Shown here: positions 34,637 to 45,406 of the stretch, piece by piece
How positions within the stretch are numbered: position 1 is the stretch's first letter
How the letters are laid out: each line of letters opens with the position of its first letter
Assembly: GCF_013283795.1 (NCBI RefSeq)
Contig: NZ_JABSOD010000007.1
Coordinates: forward strand, 105,871 to 169,870
Length of the DNA: 64,000 bases
DNA from: Rheinheimera lutimaris
GTDB lineage: Bacteria > Pseudomonadota > Gammaproteobacteria > Enterobacterales > Alteromonadaceae
Reading direction: 5' to 3'
Translations under genes and position numbers: made by a program
Notes under the pieces: generated by a model
The model's input: the letters and a program-made list of their open reading frames with translations, nothing else
The model's database searches: none
Told to the model about the DNA's origin: nothing

Positions 34637-36439
34637 TTAACGCTGCTGCTTTTGTTGTAGCTGCCACATGCGGGCGTATTCACCATTAGCGGCTAACAGC
34701 ACGTCATGGGTGCCTTGCTCGGCCAGCCGGCCGTGTTTTAGCACAATAATATTGTCAGCATCGGTAATGGTAGATAGCCGGTGCGCAATTACCAGGCTGG
34801 TGTGATTACGTGCCACTTCACGCATCGCTTGTAAGATGGCTTGCTCAGAGCTGGAGTCCAGCGCTGAGGTGGCTTCATCAAACAGCAGGATCGGCGATTT
34901 TTTTAAAATAGCGCGGGCGATGGCAATGCGCTGCTTTTCGCCGCCGGACACTTTTAAGCCACGCTCACCCACTACAGTGGCATCACCCTGTGGCAGGCTG
35001 TCGATAAAGCTACGCAGATGGGCAAGTTCAATGGCCTGGTCAACTTCGGCCTCGCCGGCATCGGGGCGGCCATAACGGATATTATCGCGAATGCTGTTGT
35101 TAAACAGCACAGTGTCTTGCGGCACTATGGCAATGGCGCGGCGCAGGCTGTCCAGCGTGAGCGTGCTGATATCCTGGCCATCAATGCAGATACTACCGCC
35201 GCCGATGCTGTAAAAGCGATACAGCAAGCGGGCGATAGTGCTTTTACCGGCACCGCTGGCACCAACTATCGCCACCTTGCTGCCGGCGGGCACGCTAAAA
35301 CTCAGCTGCTGCAAAATAGGCCGCTGACTCTGATAACCAAATTCAACCCGGTTAAATTCAATAGCACCCTTAGCCAGAGCCAGCGGCTTGGCATCGGGCG
35401 TATCGACAATCTGCGGTGCACGTTTAAGCAAGCCAAGCATATTTTCCAGGTCGGTTAGCGCGCGGCGAATTTCGCGGTAAACAAAACCTAAAAAATTCAG
35501 CGGTAGAAACAACTGGATCATATAAGCATTTACCATCACCAGATCACCCAGTGTCAGCTGTTTATTGACCACTTCATCTGCGGCCAGCCACATTAGTGCG
35601 GTAATAGCGGCAGCTATAATCAGCGCCTGGCCCGAGTTTAATGCCAGCAGACTTAAGCGGTTTTTTAACCGCGCTTGCTCCCATTTGGCTAAAAAGCTGT
35701 CATAGGTTTGTGCTTCATACTGCTCGTTATTAAAGTATTTTACCGTTTCATAGTTCAGCAGGCTGTCAATGGCGCGGCTGTTGGTAGTGTTATCGGCCTG
35801 GTTGGCTTCGCGGGTGTATTTGTTACGCCACTCGGTAATCACCACGGTGAAGAAGATATAAATACTGACGGCCAGCACGGTAACCAGCGAATACAGCGGC
35901 GAGAACAGCGCGGCAAAAATGACGGCGACGGCCAGAATTTCAAACAGGGTAGGCGCGATATTAAACATTAAAAAGCGCATTAGGAAACTTAACCCATTGG
36001 TGCCGCGCTCTATATCGCGGCTGATGCCGCCGGTTTGCCGGTCCAGATGGAAAGACAATTCCAAACTGTGCAGGTGCTTAAACACTTTCAGGCCGAGCTG
36101 GCGCATGGCATGCTCTGTAACCCGGCCAAACAGGGCGTCACGCACTTCACCAAAAAATACCCCGGCAAAGCGCAGGCCACCATACAGCAGTAGCAGTGCC
36201 ACCGGCACCAGCAATAGGCTGTGTTGGCCGCTGTCCAGCGCGTCGACAATGTATTTCAGTGCTAACGGCATCAGCAGTACCGCGGCTTTAGCGGCGATCA
36301 ATGCCAGCAGCGCCAGCATTACGCGGTATTTAAACTGCCACAAATAGGGCCATAACATGGCCAGCGTTTGCTTAAGGTTAGTAGCTTGCGGCCGTTTTAC
36401 CGCTTCAGGTTGTTTTGCTGCAGAGCGCATACCGCGCAT
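34637..36439 (-). CDS. ABC exporter with fused permease and ATPase (Atm1/HMT1-like)
   Basis: 600 residues. Six membrane helices (about 38-320) precede an ATPase domain with Walker A GASGAGKST, signature VSGGEKQRIAIARA, Walker B ILLFDEATSALD and the switch His in IAHRLST. GTNGLSFLMRFLMFNIAPTL in the membrane part is like the Atm1/ABCB7 group, which exports glutathione-linked sulfur species or metals. The substrate is thus a family-based inference. It lies 21 nt downstream of ppnP and may be co-transcribed with it. An internal ATG at 36430 is an alternative start. Confidence 0.9.
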   Translation of the reverse strand: MRGMRSAAKQPEAVKRPQATNLKQTLAMLWPYLWQFKYRVMLALLALIAAKAAVLLMPLALKYIVDALDSGQHSLLLVPVALLLLYGGLRFAGVFFGEVRDALFGRVTEHAMRQLGLKVFKHLHSLELSFHLDRQTGGISRDIERGTNGLSFLMRFLMFNIAPTLFEILAVAVIFAALFSPLYSLVTVLAVSIYIFFTVVITEWRNKYTREANQADNTTNSRAIDSLLNYETVKYFNNEQYEAQTYDSFLAKWEQARLKNRLSLLALNSGQALIIAAAITALMWLAADEVVNKQLTLGDLVMVNAYMIQLFLPLNFLGFVYREIRRALTDLENMLGLLKRAPQIVDTPDAKPLALAKGAIEFNRVEFGYQSQRPILQQLSFSVPAGSKVAIVGASGAGKSTIARLLYRFYSIGGGSICIDGQDISTLTLDSLRRAIAIVPQDTVLFNNSIRDNIRYGRPDAGEAEVDQAIELAHLRSFIDSLPQGDATVVGERGLKVSGGEKQRIAIARAILKKSPILLFDEATSALDSSSEQAILQAMREVARNHTSLVIAHRLSTITDADNIIVLKHGRLAEQGTHDVLLAANGEYARMWQLQQKQQR

Positions 36440-36460
36440 GAAGGTGTCCTTGTTACGACA

Positions 36461-36742
36461 TCAGGCATAGGTGCAAAGGTACGCGGTATCTACTGCTACC
36501 TGCAACTGAAATTTGCTGTTGGCCGGTACTTCAAATTGCTGGCCACGACTGTAGGTTTGCCAACCGTTCGCGCCCGGCAGCAATACCGTCAGGGCGCCGC
36601 TGACTACTGTCATCACTTCGTGTTGGCTGGTACCGAATTCATACTCACCCGGTGCCATTACACCAACCGTGGCCGGCAACTGCTCACCGGCAAAGGCAAT
36701 AGAGGCCACTTTACCGTCAAAATACTGGTTTACTTTAAACAT
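36461..36742 (-). CDS. ppnP: Pyrimidine/purine nucleoside phosphorylase PpnP
   Basis: 93 residues, the usual length of the small-cupin PpnP (YaiE, DUF1255) family. Sequence features include [20 protein letters not shown] and [16 protein letters not shown]. The enzyme splits several nucleosides into base and ribose-1-phosphate. It is upstream of the ABC exporter on the same strand. Confidence 0.93.
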   Translation of the reverse strand: MFKVNQYFDGKVASIAFAGEQLPATVGVMAPGEYEFGTSQHEVMTVVSGALTVLLPGANGWQTYSRGQQFEVPANSKFQLQVAVDTAYLCTYA

Positions 36743-36990
36743 CTTACTCTCCGTTATAAAAGCTCTGCCACAGTAAACCTGATCCGCGCTGCAGATGGAA
36801 GTGGCGGGCTTAAATTCAGATGGCTTTACGGCTAATTATTTAATCTGCGCGGCGCCAGGTTGCGGGTGTAAAAAATGTTGACGCCAAGATGTAATAAAAT
36901 AAGTGTCATAAATTAACCAAAGTTAATGAATATGCCATAAAAGCGTTTTATATTCGGTTGTCCTTAATAAAACAACCAGGGAGCACAAGA

Positions 36991-39567
36991 ATGAAAATCA
37001 GGACATTATCAGCAACTATGGCCATGTTATTGGCGCCGGCAGTTTCTGCCGAACTGTTTATTTCCGAATATGTGGAAGGGTCCGGCAATAATAAAGCGCT
37101 GGAGCTGTACAACCCAACTGACAATGCGATTGCGCTGGATGGCTACAGCGTTCAGGTCTACTTCAACGGCAGTACCACTGTTGGCACTACGATTAATCTC
37201 AGCGGTAATATTGGTGCAGGAGCAACCTTTGTTATTGCCGACAATGACTCAGTAGCAGAGCTACTGGCACTGACCGACTTACAGGTAACACAAAGCCTGT
37301 GGAACGGTGACGATACGATTACGCTGAGCAAAAACGGCGTAGTACTGGATTCGATTGGCCAGTTAGGCTTTGACCCGGGCTCAGCCTGGGGCAGCGGTAG
37401 TATTACCACCGCTAACGATACTCTGCGCCGATCAGCCGTAAGTTATGATGCAAACCCCGAAGATAGCTTTGAGCCTGCAGAGCAATGGCTGGGTTTTGCG
37501 CAGGATGACTTTAGTGACATTGGCCTGTTTAACGGCGAAGGCGGTGACCCCGGAGATCCGGATCCGGACCCGATATTAGCCTGTGGTGCAGCGGCAACGC
37601 CGATTTTTGCTATTCAGGGCGCAGACTTTGTCAGTCCGTTAGTTGGCCAGGTGGTGCAGGTGGAGGCGATTGTCACGCAAACCTTACCGGGTTTACGTGG
37701 CTACACTATTCAGGCGCCGCTGGCAGAGCAAGATAACGATCCGGCAACCTCAGAGGGCGTGTTTGTTTATGTTAATAGCACTGATATTGCGATAACGGCT
37801 GGCCAGCGCGTGCGTTTACTGGCAACGGTAGCCGAATTTAACGGCCATACGCAACTGACCAATGTCGCTGCCAGCCTTGATTGTGGCAGCAGTGAATTAC
37901 CGGCGCCAACGCCTTTTGCGCTGCCGGTAAGCAGCCTGGCTCAGCTTGAGGCGGTTGAAGGTATGTTGGTAAGTTTTGCTCAGCCGTTGACGGTAAACGA
38001 CACCTTTACGCTGGGCCGCTTTGGTGAACTGACGTTAGCCAATGGCCGGCGTTACACGCCAACCCAGGTAGTAAGCCCGGGGCCTGAGGCTATAGCGTTG
38101 GCGGCAGAGCATGCGCTGAATAAAATTGTGTTAGATGATGCCAGCAGCGTGCAAAACCCTGAAACTGTGCCTTATCCTACCGGTGGTTTATCTGCGGCTA
38201 ATGTGGTGCGCAGCGGTGACACCGTGCTTAACTTAACCGGCACTGTGCACTACGGTTTTAATGAATACCGCATTATGCCAACGCAAAGCGTTAATTTTGT
38301 GCATAGTAACCCGCGCACTGCCGCACCGGAATTAGGCTCTGATGGCAATGTTAAGCTGGCCAGCTTTAATGTACTGAACTACTTTAACGGCGATGGTCTG
38401 GGTGGCGGCTTCCCGACCGCCCGCGGTGCCCACAGTGCGTTGGAATTTGAGCGCCAGCGGGCAAAAATCCTCTCTGCCATGGTTGCGCTGGATGCTGCCG
38501 TAATTGGCCTGATGGAAATTGAAAACGACGGCTACGCTGACACTTCTGCCATTGCCGACTTGGTAACGGGCCTGCGCACTGTATCCGGTAATGACAGCTG
38601 GCAGTATATTAATGCCGGCGGCCCGGTGGGCACAGATGAAATTGCTGTAGGCTTAATTTATCGCGCCGATCTGGTTATGCCGGTTGCACCCTTGTTGATA
38701 TTAGACTCCGGCAATTCTGCAGTGGATGAGCAGGGCGTGGCATTGTTTGATGACAACCGTAACCGGCCGATGCTGGCGCAACGTTTCCGTTTGCTGGATA
38801 ACGATGCCGAATTTGCCGTAATGGTAAATCACTTAAAATCTAAAGGCTCAGGGTGTGGTGCAGAAGACGGTGATACCGGTGATGGCCAGGGTAACTGTAA
38901 TATCAGCCGCACCCGCGCTGCGCAGGCGATAGGTTTGTTCGCTGCTGAGCATTTCGCTGATACCCCGGCCGTGGTAATGGGCGATTTGAACGCCTATGCC
39001 AAGGAAGATCCGATAATGGCGCTGGCGCAAGCCGGTTATATCAATGTGTTTGAAGCATTGGGTAAAGTGCCGGGCCATGGTTATGTGTTCTCCGGTCAAT
39101 CCGGTGCATTGGATCATGCGCTGTTAAATGATATGGCGTTGCAATATCTGGCAGATGCGACCAAGTGGAATATTAACGCCGATGAGCCGATAGCGCTGGA
39201 TTACAATGTCGAGTTTAAATCGCCCCAGCAGCAATTGGATTACTATGCTGCTGATGCGTACCGCTCGTCAGATCACGATCCGGTAGTGGTGTCGTTCAGT
39301 TTGCCGGCCGTTATACCACCGCTGGATGTAACCTTGGAGCTGCTGCGTACTGTGCGTTCGCGCTCAGGTCAAAGCTTGGTGCAACTGCGTTGGGATGGCA
39401 GTGCCACAGATTTAACCCTGTACCGTGACAACGAAGCAGTGCGCGGGTTAAACCGCTCTGGCCGGGTGAATGATAACTTCCGCTCTGATGCGATAAGCGT
39501 CACTTACAAAATTTGTCAGCAGGCGACAGCCAGTTGCTCGGCAGATTTAGTGGTAAATTTTGACTAA
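36991..39567 (+). CDS. Secreted endonuclease of the ExeM/NucH type (lamin-tail, OB-like and endonuclease domains)
   Basis: 858 residues from ATG 36991 (GGGAG 8 nt upstream). After the signal peptide (ending PAVSA), a lamin-tail domain (about 20-150; FISEYVEGSGNNKALELYN) is followed by a short PGDPDPDP linker, an OB-fold-like region (about 200-430) and an endonuclease/exonuclease/phosphatase domain (about 450-770). The latter has LASFNVLNYF, LMEIENDG, NHLKSKGSGC, GDLNAYAKEDP and SDHDPVV, the usual catalytic positions. ExeM of Shewanella is an extracellular DNase used to take up phosphate from DNA and to remodel biofilm. Unlike some ExeM proteins, no C-terminal rhombosortase motif is visible. 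Confidence 0.9.
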   Translation: MKIRTLSATMAMLLAPAVSAELFISEYVEGSGNNKALELYNPTDNAIALDGYSVQVYFNGSTTVGTTINLSGNIGAGATFVIADNDSVAELLALTDLQVTQSLWNGDDTITLSKNGVVLDSIGQLGFDPGSAWGSGSITTANDTLRRSAVSYDANPEDSFEPAEQWLGFAQDDFSDIGLFNGEGGDPGDPDPDPILACGAAATPIFAIQGADFVSPLVGQVVQVEAIVTQTLPGLRGYTIQAPLAEQDNDPATSEGVFVYVNSTDIAITAGQRVRLLATVAEFNGHTQLTNVAASLDCGSSELPAPTPFALPVSSLAQLEAVEGMLVSFAQPLTVNDTFTLGRFGELTLANGRRYTPTQVVSPGPEAIALAAEHALNKIVLDDASSVQNPETVPYPTGGLSAANVVRSGDTVLNLTGTVHYGFNEYRIMPTQSVNFVHSNPRTAAPELGSDGNVKLASFNVLNYFNGDGLGGGFPTARGAHSALEFERQRAKILSAMVALDAAVIGLMEIENDGYADTSAIADLVTGLRTVSGNDSWQYINAGGPVGTDEIAVGLIYRADLVMPVAPLLILDSGNSAVDEQGVALFDDNRNRPMLAQRFRLLDNDAEFAVMVNHLKSKGSGCGAEDGDTGDGQGNCNISRTRAAQAIGLFAAEHFADTPAVVMGDLNAYAKEDPIMALAQAGYINVFEALGKVPGHGYVFSGQSGALDHALLNDMALQYLADATKWNINADEPIALDYNVEFKSPQQQLDYYAADAYRSSDHDPVVVSFSLPAVIPPLDVTLELLRTVRSRSGQSLVQLRWDGSATDLTLYRDNEAVRGLNRSGRVNDNFRSDAISVTYKICQQATASCSADLVVNFD

Positions 39568-39593
39568 GCGTTGATGATTACTGTGTAGCAAAT

Positions 39594-39623
39594 AAAAACG
39601 CCGGCGTCAGCCGGCGTTTTTTT
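39594..39623. terminator. Bidirectional rho-independent terminator
   Basis: AACGCCGGC-GTCA-GCCGGCGTT with A- and T-runs on either side (39594-39623). It serves the convergent nuclease and fadE genes. Confidence 0.93.
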
Positions 39624-39645
39624 GCATTATAAGCAGGATACCGCG

Positions 39646-42123
39646 TTATGCTGCTTTAACTTTTTTATCTGTCGCTACTGCACCGGGACCTTGTTGGGTC
39701 AGGGTTTTGTCAGCGGCCAAATAAGCCGGCTCAAAGTCATCAACGTTGATAGCGAACAAGCGGCCTTTTTCTGCGGTGCGCAGTATTTCGGCTTCGGCTT
39801 CGCTAATTACTTTCAGCTCTAATCCTAAGTCTGCCACTTCGTTTAAGCGGAAGAACGGCAACCGCTTACCGGCCGCGTGCGTGACCTTGTCAAACACCGG
39901 CTCTGCTGCCAGTACATCCAGTAACGCCTGCTCCATTAAACCAAGTTGGTTTTGCGGCTCATTGGTTAAGTACATATGGCTGCCCAAGCGCGAGCGTGCT
40001 TCGCCCGGCGTTTGCATAATACGGGCAACTTTGTGCTCGATAACGTCAGACGCTTTGCGCAGTGTACGGCCCCACGGGAACACCACACGTTTCAATGCCA
40101 CACCCACTACGCGGTTAGGGAAGTTATCAAATAACTCGTTCAGCGCTAACTGGGCTTTAGCCAGGTTGTCTTCACAGGCCCATTGCACCAGCGGCAAGTC
40201 ATCAATTTTACGGCCTTCGTCGTTGTAGCGTTTTAACACGGCTGAGGTCAGGTACAGCATACTTAAAATATCACCCAACCTGGCGGAAATGCGCTCACGG
40301 CGTTTTAAATCGCCACCCAGGGTACCCATTGCCACGTCTGACATCAGTGCCATAGCGGCGCTGAAACGGTTCATCTGCTTGTAGTACTTCGCTGTAGCAT
40401 CGCTGTATGGCGCACTGCTGAAGGCTCCACCGGTTAACGATAACCAGAAAGTGCGGAAGAAGTTGCTGATAGCAAAACCGATATGGCCAAACAAGGCTTT
40501 ATCAAAGGCTGTTACTGCTGCGCCCTGATCATCTAACTGCGCAGCCTGTAACTCTGCCAGTACATATGGATGACAGCGGATAGCGCCCTGGCCGTAAATG
40601 ATCATATTACGTGTTAAAATATTGGCGCCTTCTACCGTAATAGCAACCGGAGCGCCCTGATAGCCACGGGCCAGGTAGTTATTCGGGCCCATACAAATAC
40701 CCTTACCACCGTGTATATCCATGGCATCAATAATCGCCTGACGCATGCGTTCGGTCATATGGTATTTGGTAATGGCCGAGATAACCGATGGTTTCTCGCC
40801 CAAATCAATTGAACCTACTGACATGCTGGTAGATGCATCAGCCATATAGGCATAACCACCAATGCGCGCCATCGCTTCTTCAACGCCTTCCATTTTACCA
40901 ATAGGTAACCTGAACTGACGACGGATACGGGCATAGGCGCCGGTAGCTAAGGCTACTGCTTTAATACCACCGGTGCTGTTTGACGGCAGCGTAATAGCGC
41001 GGCCTACGGATAAACACTCTACCAGCATACGCCAGCCCTGGCCGGCCATTTTGGCGCCACCGATAATGTAATCCAGCGGTACAAAGATGTTATCACCCTG
41101 GGTAGGGCCGTTTTGAAACGGCACATTCAACGGGAAGTGACGACGGCCGATTTTTACGCCAGGCGTGCTAACCGGAATAAGTGCACAGGTAATACCCAGC
41201 TCTTCGTCATCACCAATCAGCTTTTCCGGGTCGTACAGTTTAAAGGCTAAGCCCAGCACGGTGGCAATAGGCGCCAGCGTAATATAACGCTTGTTCCAGG
41301 TCAGGCGCATACCGATAACTTCTTTGCCTTCCCACTGGCCTTTACAAATAATACCGGTATCCGGAATGGCACCTGCGTCAGAGCCGGCTTCCGGGCTGGT
41401 CAGCGCGAAACAAGGTACTTCAAGGCCTTTGGCCAGACGGGGTAAATAATGTTTTTTCTGTTCATCAGTACCATAATGCTGCAACAGCTCGCCCGGGCCT
41501 AACGAGTTAGGTACCCCGACAACACTGGATAACACCATGCTTTTACTGGTTAATTTTTGCAGCACGCAAGATTGAGCGAACGCAGAGAACTCCAGACCAC
41601 CATATTCTTTTTTGATGATCATGGCGAAGAAGCCTTTGTCTTTCAGGTACTGGTACACTTCCGGCGCTAAATCGGCACGCTCATGCGTGGTGTGCCAATC
41701 ATCGACCATCGCCAGTAATTCTTCTACCGGACCATCCAAAAACGCCTGCTCTTCCGCGCTTAAACGGGGCACCGGGAAGTTATGCATCTTGTGCCAATCC
41801 GGGTTGCCGCGGAATAAGTCGGCTTCCCACCAGGTCGTGCCGGCGTCAATAGCTTCTTTTTCCGTGGTAGACATTTCCGGCATTATTTTGCGGTATAGTT
41901 TCAACAACGGCTTGGTAAGGTATTGCTGACGTATTACAGCGATATTTAATGGCAACGCCAGCAGTAAAAACACTACCCAGGCTATTGTACCTACGGCGTC
42001 AAAGGCAGTACCTGTAGCCAGAATTACCGCTATCGCGGCGGTAAACATAGTTAAGCTGGCACGGTTGTATGCCAGGATACCGATTGCGGCGATAAGCACC
42101 GCGCAGAGAATAAACACTTCCAT
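39646..42123 (-). CDS. fadE: Acyl-CoA dehydrogenase FadE
   Basis: 825 residues, close to the 814 of E. coli FadE and unlike ordinary 380-residue acyl-CoA dehydrogenases. Two N-terminal membrane helices (about 2-20 and 45-65) are followed by the FAD-binding dehydrogenase core ([17 protein letters not shown]) and the long FadE C-terminal extension. It carries out the first step of fatty-acid beta-oxidation at the inner membrane. The upstream region has a FadR-like site at 42138-42154. Transcribed alone. Confidence 0.96.
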   Translation of the reverse strand: MEVFILCAVLIAAIGILAYNRASLTMFTAAIAVILATGTAFDAVGTIAWVVFLLLALPLNIAVIRQQYLTKPLLKLYRKIMPEMSTTEKEAIDAGTTWWEADLFRGNPDWHKMHNFPVPRLSAEEQAFLDGPVEELLAMVDDWHTTHERADLAPEVYQYLKDKGFFAMIIKKEYGGLEFSAFAQSCVLQKLTSKSMVLSSVVGVPNSLGPGELLQHYGTDEQKKHYLPRLAKGLEVPCFALTSPEAGSDAGAIPDTGIICKGQWEGKEVIGMRLTWNKRYITLAPIATVLGLAFKLYDPEKLIGDDEELGITCALIPVSTPGVKIGRRHFPLNVPFQNGPTQGDNIFVPLDYIIGGAKMAGQGWRMLVECLSVGRAITLPSNSTGGIKAVALATGAYARIRRQFRLPIGKMEGVEEAMARIGGYAYMADASTSMSVGSIDLGEKPSVISAITKYHMTERMRQAIIDAMDIHGGKGICMGPNNYLARGYQGAPVAITVEGANILTRNMIIYGQGAIRCHPYVLAELQAAQLDDQGAAVTAFDKALFGHIGFAISNFFRTFWLSLTGGAFSSAPYSDATAKYYKQMNRFSAAMALMSDVAMGTLGGDLKRRERISARLGDILSMLYLTSAVLKRYNDEGRKIDDLPLVQWACEDNLAKAQLALNELFDNFPNRVVGVALKRVVFPWGRTLRKASDVIEHKVARIMQTPGEARSRLGSHMYLTNEPQNQLGLMEQALLDVLAAEPVFDKVTHAAGKRLPFFRLNEVADLGLELKVISEAEAEILRTAEKGRLFAINVDDFEPAYLAADKTLTQQGPGAVATDKKVKAA

Positions 42124-42137
42124 CTTTTGCTCCTGAT

Positions 42138-42154
42138 AAGAGGTCTGACCACTA
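42138..42154. promoter_or_regulatory. FadR-like operator upstream of fadE
   Basis: GAGGTCTGACCACT contains GGTC-N-GACC, the core of the E. coli FadR site (TGGTCNGACCA). It lies 15-31 bp before the fadE start, a position suited to repression. FadR represses fadE in E. coli when acyl-CoA is absent. Confidence 0.55.
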
Positions 42155-42265
42155 TCTGGCTAGAGTAGAACGCTTTGGTTAAAGTTGCAAGCCCTGAACG
42201 GCGTTGTTATACAAAGTGATTGTCAACTTAAGTTGCAACTCGCAGGCTTATACGCTTAAGCATAG

Positions 42266-42502
42266 CTGTTTGGCTCATTTTCGCCTGTCAGAAGCAGTTT
42301 TAAAGGTTCAAAAGAGCGTGGAGCACCTTTGGGTGTGGCGGGTTTATCAAACGTGGATGTGGATATTGATTTTACCACTCAAACCACACCCAACGACGTG
42401 GTAACCATTATTGCTACTGAGCCACTGACCAACAATGAGCAGTGGCACAACATGCAGCCCGGCGACAGCCAGTTGTTCCGTTATGGTGAGCCGTTGGCCT
42501 GA
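42266..42502 (+). pseudogene. C-terminal remnant of a class II glutamine amidotransferase (YafJ-like)
   Basis: From about 42327 the frame reads APLGVAGLSNVDVDIDF, then TTPNDVVTIIATEPLT, NEQWHNMQPGDSQLF and RYGEPLA before the stop at 42500-42502. This matches the end of YafJ-type glutamine amidotransferases (about 255 residues). The catalytic N-terminal Cys domain is absent and an in-frame stop lies at 42263-42265. The last 22 nt overlap the end of the convergent DUF3108 gene. Probably a deletion scar. Confidence 0.7.
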
Positions 42503-43236
42503 ACCTGCGGTGTCAGATCTAATTTGTGTAGCTGTACATCAAATTGTTCGACATTATCTTCACCGCGCCATAAACGTACCAGCAGGTAGTCCAGCTCCGG
42601 TGCTACCCAGGCATAAATTTGTTTGTCGCTGTTTGCTTCAATCCGCGCAATACGCAGCGTGTTGATATTGCCATAAGGCAGGGGCAGCTTTTCTTCGGCT
42701 ACTACTTTGTAGTGGTACAACTTACTGTTACCGTTACGGTTCAGTACGTTGTAACTGAATTCTGTTTTGCCGGCTTTCAGATCCAGCGCCAGTTGTAGCT
42801 GATAACTGATTTGATCTTGCCAGTCATCCTGCCACTCTACCGCCTTGGGTTTACGGCTTTTGCCCTCTGTCAGCACTTTGGTATCGGGGTTGAGATTCAG
42901 CTCGTAGTAACGGTTTGGCCCGCTACCGCTGCGGTTAAGTACGTAACGCAGAGGCTGGATTTTGCCGTTATTGACAATAAAGTCAGAGACTTCCTGCCGT
43001 TTATCGGAAAAAATCATCCAGCTGATATCGCTGCTGTAGCCAAGTTGATAACCTTGTTCAGTTACTTTTAAATAGCGGTTGGCTTCACCATGCTTTTTAC
43101 CGGCACGATACACAACATAGTCAGCATTAAAACTGCTTAATGGTGGGATCTCAGCACGGGCTGCTGAGCAAAAAAGTGTTGCTAATACAATAAAAGGCGC
43201 CCACAGGCGCCGGTTAGTCTTCATCATCATTGGCAT
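42481..43236 (-). CDS. DUF3108-family exported protein
   Basis: 251 residues with a signal peptide (WAPFIVLATLFCSAARA). A beta-rich domain with YVVYRAGKKHGEA near the start and LDYLLVRLWR near the end is typical of DUF3108, whose function is unknown but which is often next to purN, as here. The start overlaps the end of purN by 23 nt; ATGs at 43230, 43227 and 43224 are alternatives. Probably periplasmic. Confidence 0.87.
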   Translation of the reverse strand: MPMMMKTNRRLWAPFIVLATLFCSAARAEIPPLSSFNADYVVYRAGKKHGEANRYLKVTEQGYQLGYSSDISWMIFSDKRQEVSDFIVNNGKIQPLRYVLNRSGSGPNRYYELNLNPDTKVLTEGKSRKPKAVEWQDDWQDQISYQLQLALDLKAGKTEFSYNVLNRNGNSKLYHYKVVAEEKLPLPYGNINTLRIARIEANSDKQIYAWVAPELDYLLVRLWRGEDNVEQFDVQLHKLDLTPQVQANGSP

Positions 43237-43861
43237 AACCGTTGGCTGCTAATACATTGCCATCCAACCATGCCTGATCTGCCTGCTGTTGTAAACGGTT
43301 TTGGCAAAACCAACGTACCACTAACGGATAAATACGGTGTTCTTGTTCATGTACCCGCTCTGCCAGGCTGGCGGCGTCATCATCGTTAAACAGTGGCACC
43401 TTGGCTTGCAAAATAACCGGCCCGCCATCGAGTTGCTCGTTAACAAAATGCACGCTGCAACCATGCTCAGTGTCGCCGGCATCAATGGCGCGCTGATGCG
43501 TATCCAGCCCCTGATATTTTGGTAGCAAGGAAGGATGCACATTTAACAAGCGGCCACTGAAGTGCTGCACAAAGGCCGGAGTTAAAATACGCATAAAACC
43601 GGCCAGCACCACCAGATCCGGTTGGTGCTGGTCTATGGCATCCATCAGTGCAATATCGTATTTCTCGCGGCTGGCATAATTTTTATGGCTGAGTACCTGA
43701 GTGCTGATGCCCGCCTCATTAGCGCGCACCAAGCCATAGGCGTTGGCTTTATTGGCAATAACGGCACTGACTTTGCCTGGAATAAAACCGCTGCTGCAGG
43801 CATCAATAATGGCCTGCAGATTAGAGCCGCTGCCGGAAATCAGTACGACGATAGATTTCAT
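43214..43861 (-). CDS. purN: Phosphoribosylglycinamide formyltransferase PurN
   Basis: 215 residues (E. coli 212). ISGSGSNLQAIIDAC begins the nucleotide-binding fold. The catalytic Asn-His-Asp set is visible as LNVHPSLLPKY and HFVNEQLDGGPVI. It formylates GAR with 10-formyl-tetrahydrofolate in purine synthesis. It lies 8 nt downstream of purM, the usual purMN operon. Confidence 0.96.
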   Translation of the reverse strand: MKSIVVLISGSGSNLQAIIDACSSGFIPGKVSAVIANKANAYGLVRANEAGISTQVLSHKNYASREKYDIALMDAIDQHQPDLVVLAGFMRILTPAFVQHFSGRLLNVHPSLLPKYQGLDTHQRAIDAGDTEHGCSVHFVNEQLDGGPVILQAKVPLFNDDDAASLAERVHEQEHRIYPLVVRWFCQNRLQQQADQAWLDGNVLAANGYANDDED

Positions 43862-43869
43862 CGGTTGCC

Positions 43870-44913
43870 TTATTCGTTAATAATAACCAGCTCATCACCT
43901 GCAGCTGCAGATTGAATTTCACCCAAGTGCCATACTGTTTCGCCGGCATCACGCAGTATACTGATGGCCTGTTGCAGTTTGTCCTGTGGTACCACTACCA
44001 GCATGCCTACGCCGCAGTTAAAGGTGCGGTACATTTCGTGGCGGCTGATATTGCCCTGTTGTTGCAACCAGTTGAAAATGGCCGGCCACTGCCAGCTCTT
44101 GCCGTCAATAACAGCTTTGGTATTTTCCGGTAACACGCGCGGAATATTTTCCCAGAAGCCGCCGCCGGTAATATGGCACAGCGCATGTACCGGGGTTTGC
44201 TTAAACAGGTTAAGCAGGTTTTTCACATAAATGCGGGTAGGCTCCAGCAGATGATCAGCCAGTGATTTGCCTTCCAGCAATGTATCCGGGCTTTGGCCGC
44301 TAACTTCTAATACCTTACGGATTAATGAGAAACCGTTGGAATGCGGGCCGGAAGAGGCCATGGCGATTAATTGATCACCCGGTTGTACCTTAGTGCCATC
44401 GATAATATCGGCTTTTTCTACTACACCGACACAAAAGCCGGCGATGTCGTAATCTTCACCATGGTACATGCCCGGCATTTCAGCGGTTTCACCACCCACC
44501 AGAGCACAACCGGACTGATAGCAACCTTCGGCAATACCGTTAACCACTGCAGAAGCGGTATCGACATCTAATTTGCCGGTCGCGTAATAATCCAGGAAAA
44601 ACAGCGGCTCAGCACCTTGAACTACCAAGTCGTTAACGCACATGGCCACCAGGTCAATGCCGACACCGTCGTGGCGTTTTAAATCCATTGCCAGGCGCAA
44701 CTTGGTGCCTACACCGTCAGTGCCTGATACCAGCACCGGCTCTTTGTAGCCGGCCGGAATTTGGCACAGGGCGCCAAAACCACCTAATCCACCCATAACT
44801 TCAGGGCGGCGTGTGCGTTTGACGGCGCCTTTAATCCGTTCAACCAACGCATTACCTGCGTCAATATCAACTCCGGCGTCTTTGTAGCTTAACGATGTTT
44901 TCTGCTCGCTCAC
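43870..44913 (-). CDS. purM: Phosphoribosylformylglycinamidine cyclo-ligase PurM
   Basis: 347 residues from GTG 44913 (GAGG 6 nt upstream); E. coli PurM has 345 and begins alike ([15 protein letters not shown]). The longer frame from 44961 adds 16 unlike residues. Motifs of the PurM ATP-binding family are intact: [35 protein letters not shown]. It makes AIR from FGAM using ATP. Co-transcribed with purN. Confidence 0.96.
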   Translation of the reverse strand: MSEQKTSLSYKDAGVDIDAGNALVERIKGAVKRTRRPEVMGGLGGFGALCQIPAGYKEPVLVSGTDGVGTKLRLAMDLKRHDGVGIDLVAMCVNDLVVQGAEPLFFLDYYATGKLDVDTASAVVNGIAEGCYQSGCALVGGETAEMPGMYHGEDYDIAGFCVGVVEKADIIDGTKVQPGDQLIAMASSGPHSNGFSLIRKVLEVSGQSPDTLLEGKSLADHLLEPTRIYVKNLLNLFKQTPVHALCHITGGGFWENIPRVLPENTKAVIDGKSWQWPAIFNWLQQQGNISRHEMYRTFNCGVGMLVVVPQDKLQQAISILRDAGETVWHLGEIQSAAAGDELVIINE

Positions 44914-44991
44914 GGCAATCCTCGAATGACTGAAAGTGGAAAGGCTAAAAATTGGCGGCATTTTACCTGCTTAACGCCGCCGACAAAAGCC

Positions 44992-45399
44992 TTACTGCAT
45001 AGCATTTGCCATCGCTTGCTTTACATAGTCATATAAACTGATGCTGTTGTCCTTGGTAAACTTGTGATAACACACTGATGCAAATGGAAATTCTTTGTCA
45101 TTCAGCCGTATGTAAACAAAAGGCGCTTCGCTGTCTGTTTGATCATGCTGCCAGTGGCCGCCAACATTGGCGATAAACAGCTCGCCGATATAAGCGCCGA
45201 TGATATTACATAAGGTAAATACCACTTCGGCTGAATGGCGCTGTTTTTGTTCTCTGCTGTTGAGTTCTGCCAGCAGAACATCAATTTGTTGCAAGCTGTC
45301 TATGCTGTGATCAAGTGTTAAGTTGTGCTCTTCTTTTGCGTAATCTACTGCGTCGGCGGCTGCGGACTGCATTAAATTGTTCAATTCTTGTTGTTGCAT
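44992..45399 (-). CDS. Small protein of unknown function
   Basis: 135 residues, acidic, with no signal peptide or membrane segment. An N-terminal helical part (about 1-60) is followed by a possible alpha/beta part (GAYIGELFIANVGGHWQ, APFVYIRLNDKEFPF). The middle resembles proteins of the DUF3806 type, but the match is weak and no function is claimed. It lies 8 nt downstream of the LysR regulator gene and may be co-transcribed with it. Confidence 0.7.
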   Translation of the reverse strand: MQQQELNNLMQSAAADAVDYAKEEHNLTLDHSIDSLQQIDVLLAELNSREQKQRHSAEVVFTLCNIIGAYIGELFIANVGGHWQHDQTDSEAPFVYIRLNDKEFPFASVCYHKFTKDNSISLYDYVKQAMANAMQ

Positions 45400-45406
45400 A
45401 ATTGCC

